Positions 37,786 to 48,043 of a stretch of 64,000 nt of DNA are shown here, one piece after another (within the stretch, counting starts at the first letter, position 1; every line of letters starts with the position of its first letter). The stretch covers positions 992,001-1,056,000 of the forward strand of contig JALRME010000003.1 of assembly GCA_026120035.1 (NCBI GenBank), read 5' to 3'. The stretch comes from Coleophoma eucalyptorum (Eukaryota; Ascomycota; Leotiomycetes; Helotiales; Dermateaceae). The notes beneath the pieces are model-generated. The model was not told the origin of the DNA, made no database searches, and saw only the letters and a program-made list of their open reading frames with translations. The position numbers and the translations under genes were made by a program.

Positions 37786-38150
37786 GGTCGTACTAGAGCA
37801 GTAAAGTCTCAGTATATGGTAATTTTTAACGCTTTCCCATCTTGTTCTTTTTTGACTTCACATATGGCAGAATTGGTTTACCGCCTGAATTTTGACTGCT
37901 TTCGGACAAGCTGTGGGACTTCAACCAACACTGCTGACGGCGGTTCCTCAGCGTCTCATACCGGAATTAAGTCTCTGGTTTACTTACTGGTTGTACATTC
38001 TTTTCTGGTAACATCTGGCGTGGCATTTTTCTCCTTTCTCGATTTTTTGTCTTCCTGTACACTATACTGGAAAAAGGCTTGCTACTTGTTGTACAAGCTT
38101 AGTGCTCACACTTCTCCGACTCATCCGAGTTATTGAAGTCCAATTTAATT
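37786..38150. promoter_or_regulatory. Divergent promoter (ELP6 / DHCR24-like)
   Basis: 365 bp between divergent ATGs; T-rich on the plus strand. A 106-residue open frame at 37816-38136 has no protein-like character and was left out. Confidence 0.5.
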
Positions 38151-39662
38151 ATGGAAAAGCACGCGAGCGCAGTTGCAGCTATTGCTTCCAGCATCAAGGA
38201 CTTCTATAATCAGAAGGAAGCATTTCGGATTTACCATGGGTCTACAAATAGTACTCGCGTGTCCCAGTACCAGCGCAAACGGATGGTGGACACAAGTGGC
38301 CTGTCACATGTCTTGAGAGTTGATACGAATGCAAAGACGGCCATCGTTGAGCCAAACGTGCCTATGGACCGGCTTGTTGAAGCAACTCTTCAACATGGCC
38401 TCATTCCTCCGGTGGTTATGGAGTTTCCAGGGATCACTGTTGGAGGAGGGTTTGCTGGGACAGCTGGAGAAAGCAGCTCCTTCAGATATGGCTTTTTCGA
38501 CAGGACTATCAATTGGATCGAAATCGTGCTTGCTAATGGTGAGGTTGTCAAAGCTTCAAGTACCGAGAGATCCGATCTTTTCTTTGGAGCTGCTTCGTCC
38601 TTTGGGACTCTAGGTGTTACAACACTTCTCGAGATCCAACTTGTGGATGCGGCTACTTTTGTGGAGTTAACTTACATCCCAGTGCGAGGAATGTCAGAAG
38701 CTCAGAGTCGAATTGAGGCAGCGACGGAAGATACGTCTGTAGAGTATCTTGATGGTATCATGTTTGCACATGATTTTGGTGTACTCTGTGTGGGACAGCG
38801 AACGAACCATGTGAAGAAAGGCGTTGCAGTACAGAGATTTACAAGACCGACAGATCCATGGTTTTACCTACACGCCAAAAACCTCTTTAGGCGGAATGCA
38901 TTTCCGGTCACAGAGGCAATTCCGATAGTTGACTATCTGTTTCGCTATGATCGTGGAGGCTTCTGGGTTGCTTCCTATGCTTTCAAGTATTTTCTCACTC
39001 CTTTCAATCGCATTACACGTTGGCTGCTCAATGGCTTCATGCACACTCGTGTGATGTACCACGCTTTGCATAAGAGTGGGCTCTCATCGCAGTACATTAT
39101 CCAGGACGTAGCAATACCATACTCGAGAGCTGGCGAGTTCATCCAGTATCTAGACGTTCGCTTCAAACATTATCCGATATGGCTGTGTCCCTTGAAGCAA
39201 AGCGGGAAGTTGATAGCCTCTACACACAGCCTGCAAGTCGAAAAGACGAAACATAAAATGCCAGAGATGATGCTCAATTTTGGGGTTTGGGGACCAGGAC
39301 CTACCAATCGTAAAGAATTCGTAGCATGGAATCGTCAGTTTGAACGAACAGTTCATAACCTTGGTGGTCAGAAATGGCTTTATGCTCATGCTTACTACAC
39401 CGAGGAAGAGTTCAACAGCATTTACAATGGAGAAGGATATGATGCGTTGAGGAAAAAGTACCACGCACAATATCTTCCCACCGTTTATGATAAGGTGAAG
39501 GTCGATATCACAAAAGAGCAAAAGTCCATTGAGGAGTCTTGGATACTTTGGTTGCTTGCACTGTTTTGGGATATTTGGCCACTTGCAGGTTTGTATGGAG
39601 TCTTACATACGATGATCAAGAGTGATTATCTCTTAGTCCGACGTCACGAGAAGCAGGCTTGA
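38151..39662 (+). CDS. FAD-linked oxidoreductase, delta(24)-sterol reductase (DHCR24/Diminuto)-like
   Basis: Intronless, 503 aa from the ATG at 38151; six upstream codons are open but lack an ATG before it. It resembles DHCR24/DIM1, which reduces the C24(25) double bond of sterols using FAD and NADPH. The FAD-binding PCMH domain covers about residues 30-200: VDTSGLSHVLRVD, then ITVGGGFAGTAGESSSFRYG and INWIEIVLANGEVV. The C-terminal part has KYFLTPFNRITRWLLNG, IQDVAIPYSRAGEFI, YPIWLCPLK and QKWLYAHAYYTEEEF, all DHCR24-like. A hydrophobic segment near the C-terminus (ILWLLALFWDIWPLAGLYG) may anchor it to membrane; the N-terminal anchor of animal DHCR24 is missing. Ergosterol synthesis does not need this step, so the substrate is open. 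Confidence 0.83.
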   Translation: MEKHASAVAAIASSIKDFYNQKEAFRIYHGSTNSTRVSQYQRKRMVDTSGLSHVLRVDTNAKTAIVEPNVPMDRLVEATLQHGLIPPVVMEFPGITVGGGFAGTAGESSSFRYGFFDRTINWIEIVLANGEVVKASSTERSDLFFGAASSFGTLGVTTLLEIQLVDAATFVELTYIPVRGMSEAQSRIEAATEDTSVEYLDGIMFAHDFGVLCVGQRTNHVKKGVAVQRFTRPTDPWFYLHAKNLFRRNAFPVTEAIPIVDYLFRYDRGGFWVASYAFKYFLTPFNRITRWLLNGFMHTRVMYHALHKSGLSSQYIIQDVAIPYSRAGEFIQYLDVRFKHYPIWLCPLKQSGKLIASTHSLQVEKTKHKMPEMMLNFGVWGPGPTNRKEFVAWNRQFERTVHNLGGQKWLYAHAYYTEEEFNSIYNGEGYDALRKKYHAQYLPTVYDKVKVDITKEQKSIEESWILWLLALFWDIWPLAGLYGVLHTMIKSDYLLVRRHEKQA

Positions 39663-41696
39663 GTATTGCAACGATAACTTTTCAGGTTATATTATTGGCG
39701 CCTAGCTTCTTGCTTACTCTTGTATATTTAGCCACCGCAAGCCTGCATGAGCCGCTATGAATCACAATGCCGTTTCGCAGGCATGAATACGAAATTCGCC
39801 ACAGCACCTGGACATCACAACGCTCATCATCTCCAAACACTTATGACTTACTGTACACCTACCTTTCTATGTGTTGCATCACAAAGAAAATGACTTAAGT
39901 GGCCACAGTGGCGAATTCTAGACGAGCTTGCAAACGAAGGGGTTGAATGTAAAGGTCAGCCAGAAGGTGCTTGAGTGTTATACTCGATAGCTTCTCGACT
40001 CAAGATGACCCTCGTCGAGGAGGATGCACCTGAACAGAATAGCATAGCGAAGGGGAGGATATTGTGGCAAATGTTCCTGGGCGACAGTTTTTCGTTATGC
40101 CCGCATCAATGACTCGCTTCGTGTATATAACAGAAATGAAATCTTGGCTCATTTACCGGGAAGGCGCCCAAGATTGAAATGGCTGCTTGTTGGGATGGTT
40201 TAGGCGCCATTACCTACCGTGCAGACACCAATTGTCACACCAAGACAGTTGATGTCACATCGGATTTTTGCCAGGGATTACCATAAACAATGAATAAAGA
40301 TTCTGTTTGTCACTGTAAAATACCTCGACGCCAAAGCAGACGAGGTGGGAAGATACCCAGATACCTGGGTCGCAATAGAGTTATGATAATCAGTTCAGAA
40401 GTAGACGATCTCGTTGATCTTTGCGCCCTGAGAAGGTCTGAGTACATCTTATCCCAGCAACGAGTCTCCCCAGATTATCCCAAGCCACAAGGAAGTTAGA
40501 GGAAAGGCAAAGGTCACGTTCATCTCATTTTGAACGATGTAGGCACGAAGGGGACGAAGCGTCAAACGGGTTCAGGGGCCGTGCCACGCTGATTGGCTTG
40601 CCATCCCAATACGGGTTAGTCAGGAACACCGCCTTGCAGACAACCTTGGCCCTGCCTCGGCCTTGACAACAACCACCCCTTTTTGAGCTTACTCGAATTT
40701 CTCACATCCACTCCGTCCAGCCCGCTCACTGCAATTTTGGACCAGCCTGCTCCTCAATGCTACCTGTGATCCCGGTGCAAGGGAATATCGTACGACACCA
40801 TGACTTCCTCCCTTTTCAATCTTCAGGCTTCATCACCGCGAACAAGATTATGAGAGGCAGCTATACTTCTTAGCGCTGCCCTGACATCGTCCAAGTCACA
40901 CGGCTCGCGTCCCGTCTGCCCACTTCGCGCTGCTAGATTTATAATGAAGAAGCACAAGTGTGTCTTTGGAACTGCTCGCACAGCTTTCTGCATTCGGTGC
41001 TCATGAACACCGGCGCCAGATGGACGGCTTTTAGGCCGATCTTACCAGAAAACGGTTATGGGCACCACGGTATATCCTGGCCATGGTGTTTTGACTGCGA
41101 GTTGCAGGCCCGAGCCAATGAAAGCCGGTGGAGACTCTTGGAGGCGAAAGCGATAGAAGTAGTCTTGCTGTTAAGCATAAAGCTGATGCTGAATGGCCAA
41201 GTCGGACTTAATACGGGGCGCTTTAAGGCTGGCACTGGAAGGGGAAATTTGAACATCCACCGTATGACCACTCCACTCCTGTGCCTCATACTGGCGCCTT
41301 CAAGCCTCTGCTCGTTAGTTAGCGAGCCTCTCAAGAACTGTCCTGGACGCCATCGTGAGCTACATTTAGCTCATTCGGACTTCATCTTGCCTTTGCAACT
41401 GCTAGCCAGGCACCAGTCTTCAAGTGGGCAGAATTGTGTCATGGCTAGACTATATTGGACTAATGGGTGGCATGCCATCTACTTCATCTTCTGTCTCCTT
41501 TCGTTCCGTCCCTCTTTCTCCTCCACCGACATCTTCAACAAACGTCTTAACTGTACGTCTGTTTCTCGCGGTGACCTAGTGGCGTGCAAACTTTGGTTTG
41601 CGTCCTTTCGTTGACATCGAGTCTTCATCACAATCTTTACGGCTTTGGCCATAGTACAATCCTTCCTTCACAATCTTTTAAGTCATTTATAGCATA
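39663..41696. other. 2-kb intergenic region upstream of the chitinase
   Basis: No family-like frame. The longest (40958-41614, plus, 218 aa) has no domain and no supporting splice structure. Presumably a long chitinase promoter and leader. Confidence 0.55.
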
Positions 41697-44600
41697 ATGT
41701 TTTCTACCAAGTCAATCGCGGCTGCCGTTGCTGCTTTCTCTTTGATCTCTTCCACTGCCGCCTTATACGATGGTAGCTCCGAGGCAAACCTTGCCGTCTA
41801 CTGGGTAAGCGGGACTTAGGGTTGTGTTGTACTGGAAACTGATGTTTGAAAAAAGGGCCAAGGACCAGACCAACTGTCTCTGAAGGAATACTGCCAGAAG
41901 ACCTCCATCGACATAATTCCGATTGGCTTCATCAACCAATTCCCCCAGCAAACCGGCAATACTGACCCTGCCATTCCAGCAGAAAACTTTGGAAATGCTT
42001 GCTATGGACTGCCTTTGTACAACGGTACTGAGCTGTACCAATCTTGCCCCAATGTCACCGAGGGTATTCCAGTCTGTCAAGCAATGGGAAAGAAGGTCCT
42101 CCTTTCCCTGGGAGGAGCATCCAAGACTTACCAACTCACCGGTGCTGATGCCGGAATAGCTTTCGCCGATTATTTATGGAAAGCTTATGGACCTTACGAT
42201 GCGGACTATGTTGCTGCCGGTGGTATTCGTCCTTTCGATGGTGGTCGCTTCAATGCAGATGGCACAACTATCGACATTGATGGTTTCGATTTTGATATTG
42301 AAATCGCACCGGAGGACGAGAGTGCCGGATACATTGCAATGGTTAACAGACTGCGTGAGAATTTCCTCGAGAATCCAACCAAGAAGTATCTCATTTCAGG
42401 TGCACCTCAATGCCCAATTCCAGAAGTAAACATGGGAGACCTCATCACCCAAGCTCAATTTGATATTCTTTGGATCCAATTCTACAACAATCCCGCCTGT
42501 GCTGCTCGCACTTGGGCTACAGCAAATGCTGCTTACGCTTCGACTGGATTGGCAATCAGTGCTGGCTTCAATTACGATAGCAGTACCACTTCATCTTCCA
42601 ATTGGGTCGATTTCCTTAAAGATGGTGCCAGTGCTGGGGCTCAACTGTTTATTGGTCTTCCTGCTTCCACCACTGCTGCATCTGCTGAGAGCTACCTTTT
42701 ACCATCTGAAGCCCAAAACTTGATCACTGCTTTCCACGGCAAGGCTCAATTCGGTGGCATCATGCTTTGGGAAGCCACATACGCTGAAGAGAACGTCATT
42801 AATGGGCAGGCATATTATGATCTCATCAAGTCATATCTGCTTGACGTTGCTCCAGTAACTTCTTCGACCAAGAGCGTATCGTCTACTAGCACTCTGACTT
42901 CCTCGAGCTCATCAACTTCCGAAACTTATTCAAACACTCTCACCTCGACGAGCTCCACCTCCAGCAGTTCTGTAGCATCAAGTACCGCGACATCCACAAC
43001 TTCCTCGAGCTCATCTACTTCCGAGACTTATTCAAGCACTCTCACCTCGACGAGCTCCACCTCCAGCAGTTCTGTGGCATCAAGCACCGCGACATCCACA
43101 ACTTCCTCAAGCTCAACTACTTCCGAGACTTATTCAAGCACTCTCACCTCGACGAGCTCCACCTCCAGCAGTTCTGTGGCATCAAGCACCGCGACATCCA
43201 CAACTTCCNNNNNNNNNNNNNNNNNNNNNNNNNNNNNNNNNNNNNNNNNNNNNNNNNNNNNNNNNNNNNNNNNNNNNNNNNNNNNNNNNNNNNNNNNNNN
43301 NNNNNNNNCTCTCACCTCGACGAGCTCCACCTCCAGCAGTTCTGTGGCATCAAGCACCGCGACATCCACAACTTCCTCAAGCTCATCTACTTCCGAGACT
43401 TATTCAACCACTTCCAGCTTCGAAATATCTACATCTATTGTGGCCACAACTAGCGAATCTAGCAGTTCATCAACATCCACATCGTCTATCTCGACTACTG
43501 CCCCATCAACTAGCTCTGAATACAGCGAGAGTGCCACCTCTGTAGGCCCAACCGGATATACCATGCCCTCAGGCTCTGCTTCATCAACTGGTTACTATCC
43601 AGGGTCCAAAACTTCAAAGTCCTGCTCCAAGTCAAGAGGTGCTTCCACTGGACCAAGCACGCCATCAATCCCAGCCTCGTCAACAGGTATCTACTTTAAT
43701 GTCACTACCTCCTCTGGGTCACCTACAAACACTCCTTTCCCTCCGGTTTCTAGCAGCGGCGTCTCTTCAAGCTCCATACCATTGGGAACTTCCACGATTA
43801 CCACCACCAAGGTTTTCACTATTTCATCCTGTGCCCCAACAGTAACTAACTGCCCATACACCACGTCCCCAGTTGTATCTTCAACAGTCATTACCTACAC
43901 GACCGTCTGCCCTGTCACCGAGAATGAAGTTTCCCCTACAATGACATCGTCTCCTGCAGAATATACTACTTCGACTGTGTATGCTACTTCTGTATACACA
44001 ATTACGTCTTGCGCCGCAACTGTTACCGACTGCCCTGCAAAGGTCGGACAAGTGACTACCGAAACATACATCGACTACACAACAATCTGCCCTGTCACAG
44101 CAACTGAAACGGGAGTTTCCCCTACCATGACATCGTCTCCTGCAGAATATACTACTTCGACTGTGTATGCTACTTCTGTATACACCATTACGTCCTGCGC
44201 CGCAACTGTTACCGACTGCCCTGCAAAGGTCGGACAAGTGACTACCGAAACATACATCGACTACACAACAGTCTGCCCTGTGACGGCTACCGAGACTGGA
44301 GGTGCCATAGCCACCCTATCAGCCAGCTCAGCATCAAGTGCAGAGTCATCGGGAGCCCCAGCCCCACATGTTAGCAATTCTGCGCCAGCAGTAGAGCTCA
44401 TTATGACCAAAAGCACCACGGTCCTCTCCAGAACCAGCACAAAATACATGACCACGACGGTCCGAGTCTTGCAATCAACGATGACTGTTCAGCCTGTTGC
44501 GTCATCCGCAGCCTCTGTCTCATCGCCAGTAGCTCCATACCCCACACCATCTGCGGCATCCTCAAGTGGTGTCAAAGCCATTGGATCAGGCACTTTGCCA

Positions 44601-44774
44601 GCTCCATCTGGATACTTGCCATCCGTAACGCTGAGCATCGTCAAACCATCTAGCACTAAATCTGCGAGTGCCGCAGGCACATCTGCTGATGTCTGGACCG
44701 GCGCTGCTGGAAAGACGAGTGTCGGTGCTCTGTGGGCCTTTGGTGTTGGCTTGGTTGCAGTATTTGTAGTCTGA
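41697..44774 (+). CDS. GPI-anchored GH18 class III chitinase, 2 exons, interrupted by an assembly gap
   Basis: Secreted endochitinase, cell-wall bound. Exons 41697-41804 and 41856-44774; the intron is 51 nt (GTAAGC...AAAAG). Residues 1-22 are a signal peptide (ending STAALYDG). The GH18 domain runs about 28-330, starting LAVYWGQGPDQLSLKEYC; the catalytic DxxDxDxE is DGFDFDIE (178-185, Glu185 acid/base), with VLLSLGGA and GGIMLWEA also present, so the enzyme should be active. Then comes a Ser/Thr-rich stalk with 34-residue repeats, Cys-containing 62-residue repeats, and a C-terminal GPI signal (small residues, then ALWAFGVGLVAVFVV). As written it is 1008 aa including 34 unknown residues. The gap lies in the repeat and the frame is the same on both sides, so true length is uncertain. 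The layout resembles Cts1/ChiA-type fungal chitinases. Confidence 0.92.
42939..43410 (+). repeat. 102-bp coding tandem repeat (34-aa Ser/Thr unit) with a gap of N
   Basis: Unit starts at CTC codons 42939, 43041 and 43143 (exact 102-bp period) and resumes at 43311 after the N run at 43209-43308. Each unit encodes LTSTSSTSSSSVASSTATST followed by a TSETYS-type end. The 100 N is probably a placeholder: by repeat phase the missing length should be 34 + 102n bases, not 100. Both values leave the same remainder modulo 3, which is why the frame still reads through. Confidence 0.9.
43209..43308. other. Assembly gap (100 N)
   Basis: Exactly 100 unknown bases inside the chitinase repeat. A fixed round length is usual for gaps of unknown size. 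Confidence 0.98.
43929..44300 (+). repeat. 186-bp near-identical direct repeat in the chitinase stalk
   Basis: Two copies start at GTTTCCCC at 43929 and 44115, with only a few differences, each encoding 62 residues with VYTITSCAATVTDCPAK and a VCPVT/ICPVT end. A more diverged copy precedes them at about 43780-43928. Spaced Cys pairs of this type are found in fungal cell-wall proteins. Confidence 0.85.
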
Positions 44775-45370
44775 GTGGCTCTTTGATAATGTACCAGGAT
44801 ATTTTAATGATATCTTGTTTTGATGTTTCGCTATGCATACGGTGGTTTCCTTTGTATGGAATGGAAAATTCCTTGGGTCGGTATACTTACTTTCTTGTAT
44901 ATACAATAGTTTTGAAATCAGTTTACCGTTGTCTTATATTAAAGTGGAATAAGACAATACTCGTTGTGAAACTCTTTGTTTGGCTCAAAAATCTTACATC
45001 GGAATAAAAAGATAGTACAGCGAACGTGGGCGGCATTTCTTCCCCTTCTCTGCTGACCGCTTTATACTGAGTGGCATTAGAACCATCGTTTATACCGAGT
45101 GTGCATGGATTAATTCCTCTCTCGTTGGCTTTCTCGCAAATTATGTGAAGTTTTAGTGCCCTCTCTATCTGAGCCCAGCATTTTGATACCCTCTTCAACC
45201 GCCTCACGGCTCTTGTCTAAATCGCATGATATTATAGAATTACTCGATTCTTTGCCGTGGCTAATAATTTCTATACTAAAAGCTCTCCCAGTCCCATTAA
45301 GTTGCTGATGTATATCACAGTTCAGAGTTCTTACAATAAAACTCAAAAATGCTGAAAAATTATAGATAGT
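44775..45370. other. Chitinase 3' flank
   Basis: AT-rich sequence between the chitinase stop and the tandem array; no gene seen. Confidence 0.55.
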
Positions 45371-45371
45371 C

Positions 45372-46350
45372 TTAGATAGTGAAAGTATATTTCCGTGTAG
45401 AAAGTCCGTGATGTCATAAACTTCACTCGTGGGCTACACAATCTTTAGGGATTGGTCGTATCATTCGGCAATACCAAGACTCCGGCGGATGGATTTCCGT
45501 TATTGGAGTTAGTGAAAAAGAATACTCAAATTTATCGACGGTCTCGGTTAACGAAAGTGCATGTTGTGTAGCAAGTCGGTAGTGTGAATAAAACTTCATT
45601 CGTGAGCAATATAATTTTTCGGGATTGTACGAATCATTAAGCAATACCAAGACTCCGCAGATGGATTTCCGTTATTCGAGTAAATGAGAATGCTGAAAAT
45701 TATAGACGGAATTATAGACGGCCTCGGTTAACGAAAGTACATGTTGTGTAAAAAGTCGGTAGTGTAATAAAACATCAATCGTGAGCAATATATATTTTAG
45801 GGATTGTACGAATTATTGAGCAATACCAAGACACCACATATGGATTTCCGTTATTGGAGCAAGTGAGAATGCTGAAAATTATAGACGGTCTCGTCAGCGG
45901 AAGTGCATGTTGTATAGAAAGTCTGTGATATAAGAAAATTCACTCGTGAGCTACATAATATTTGGGAATTGTACGAATCATTAAGCGATATCAAGACTCC
46001 ACGAATAGATTCCGTTATTGGACGAAGTGAAAATGCTGAACATGTATAGTCCTGATTGGCGAAAGTGGATGTTGTATGGAAGGTCCGGAATGTTATCAGC
46101 TTCACAGAGGGTTTAGGGTGTATTCGAATCATTAAGTAATGCCAAGACTCCACAGGTGGAATTCCGTTATCGTATAAGTGAGAATGCTGAATATTATACA
46201 TGGACTTGATTGGTGAAAGTGAATGTCGTATAAAAAGTCCGTAACGCAAGAAACTGCACTCGTTGGTTACAGAAAGCTTAGTGACTATTCGAATCATTAA
46301 GCAATACAGAGACTCGGGATAGATCTCCGTTATCGAACAAGCAAAGATTA
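45372..46350. repeat. Degenerate tandem array, six units of about 150-180 bp
   Basis: A landmark resembling CAATACCAAGACTCC recurs at 45469, 45642, 45821, 45986, 46137 and 46302 (steps 173, 179, 165, 151, 165). Each is followed by GGATTTCCGTTAT and preceded by a block like AAAGTGCATGTTGTGTA with AAGTCCGTA. Units are AT-rich and diverged, so the array is old. Open frames on the minus strand (45423-45650, 45851-46297) exist, but changing unit length breaks the phase, so it is most likely a noncoding minisatellite. No terminal repeats or transposase nearby. Confidence 0.85.
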
Positions 46351-46716
46351 CAGCTCTTGGAGAGACTTAGGATTCAAGTACAAGCATTCCGTTTGTCAAA
46401 TAGATTGAGAGCTTCAAGTTGATGTAGAGAAGGTGAAGTGATCATGAGCCAATGGTGTTGACACCACGATTAGTCTTGTTCTGACGTGTCTGCCTCCCTA
46501 TCTGCGCTGACTTTCCATCAGCGCAGCCTTACTCGTTTTTCCACTTGTGCCCACCATCAGCTTCTTGATTCCTTCAACTCGTTTATCCAATTCAACTCTC
46601 GGCTAGACACGACAACACTGCAGCCATCATCCCCAGAGATTTCATAATCTCTGAACTCGTATTTCTGCTCATACCTTTCTTGAAAGCTCAGCGATAAAAG
46701 TCGTCAGTCTAGAACA
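46351..46716. promoter_or_regulatory. Upstream region of the F-box-like gene
   Basis: 366 bp between the array and the next ATG, pyrimidine-rich near 46490-46700 as in many fungal leaders. No gene seen. Confidence 0.45.
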
Positions 46717-48043
46717 ATGAAGGAAGTTCTCAGAGGCCGAAAGAGGGGCAGGGTGGCTCCTGAGGCTGCCACCCGGAGAGTCAGAGGTGAGGTTGAACTA
46801 AGTATGCTGTCTATCCGTTGACACCACTGACAACTTACTTAGCTATACCAGACAGTTATGGAGCCAGCACGAACGGAACTAAAAACATCGAGAACATGGA
46901 GGTAGACACGCCGGAGGAGAATGAGCAGAGTAAGCTAAAGTATAGTGGCATCACTCGAAGCCGCAGCATTGACATGTCTCTTAGCCTTGCCACACACTGG
47001 TACTGAACTTGATGCATCCCGCATGGATACTGATGAGGGTTTGCAAATCATGTTGCAGAAAGAAGAGCACCAGAGTAAGCTGGAATAACATCTTTATTTG
47101 CCTGGAGTTACTGACACCTCGCTTAGCCTCACCGCGGGAACCAGGATTCAGCATAGATGGCACTAATGGAGAGGAAGACTTAGAGTTGGTATGCCAGACA
47201 GAACTCGAACAGAGTAAGTTGAAATGAATCTAAAGTCTCCATATATGGCTTAATGTATTGATATGTCGTTTAGTTCGACTACGCCCATTTCAGCTTTGGC
47301 CTTCCGAGTTGATTGAACAAATCTTCGACGAGCTTTTCAGGGCCTGTCGCAATATGTTTGACGATGTTGATCAAGCTCATGGCATGCTGCCACTTGGACT
47401 TGCCTGTGGTCGCTTCTATCTCATCATGCAGAAGCAAATTTGGAAAATGGACTTTCTTCCCCCTTTGCCCTTTTATTATGACGTGGATTACGACGATGAT
47501 ATCGAAGCAAATAATGTTATCGGAGATTTCCTGGGTCCTGCATACCGCCTGACAACGAACCACGTCACGTATTTCTACGATCGGCCCTGCAGCCTTCCTG
47601 GTGCAGAACAGCGTAGGTTAGTTCTCCCCCTGCCAATGTTTGTGAAGAAGAGTGTCTATGGCCTGGCATACTCAAGAGAGGAGAGAGAAATGGAATACCG
47701 CTACCTCGACTTCGAGATAATTGCACCACCGTACAAAGATTATGATAAGCATGGTAATCTGATAGACCGTCCCAATTCGCACATCGTCATCCCTTACAAC
47801 AGAGGACCTAAGTGGAGTAGACATATGTACAAGGTCTACTTGAACTTTGCGGGCTATCTAGACGTAGCTTACGATGCCTGGTACCCGCCAGAGGGCAGAG
47901 TTGTCAGCAAGAATCGGAAAGACAAGAAATTCGAAGAATACTGCAGCGACAAAAACTGGATGAGAACCCGTTTCTACAAAATTCACTACCGTAGAGAGTC
48001 TTTGAAGAAGTTAGCAGACTTCTTGGAAATGACGGGTATGTGA
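46717..48043 (+). CDS. F-box-like protein of unknown function with repeated mini-exons, 5 exons
   Basis: Exons 46717-46801, 46843-46929, 46985-47074, 47127-47213, 47274-48043, 372 aa. All junctions fall in phase 1: each exon ends with A before GTAAGC/GTAAGT/GTATGC and the next starts after CTTAG or TTTAG. Exons 2, 3 and 4 (29, 30 and 29 codons) end EQ, HQ and EQ and look like copies of one acidic linker module. The last exon opens RLRPFQLWPSELIEQIFDEL, an F-box-like/2EXR-like helical motif, then about 220 residues of a mixed fold with KKSVYGLAYSREEREMEYRY. I do not recognise the C-terminal domain. Possibly a substrate adaptor of SCF ligases; low certainty. It sits next to the tandem array. 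Confidence 0.65.

Noticed and set aside
37816..38136. 106-codon frame in the ELP6/DHCR24-like promoter
   Set aside because: Begins from a non-conserved start in a T-rich promoter and shows no protein features.
40958..41614. 218-codon plus-strand open frame upstream of the chitinase
   Set aside because: No domain, no signal peptide, mixed composition; one frame of this size by chance is plausible in 64 kb.
45423..46297. Minus-strand frames across the tandem array as a repeat protein gene
   Set aside because: Unit lengths of 173, 179 and 151 bp shift the phase between copies, so no continuous repeat protein is encoded.
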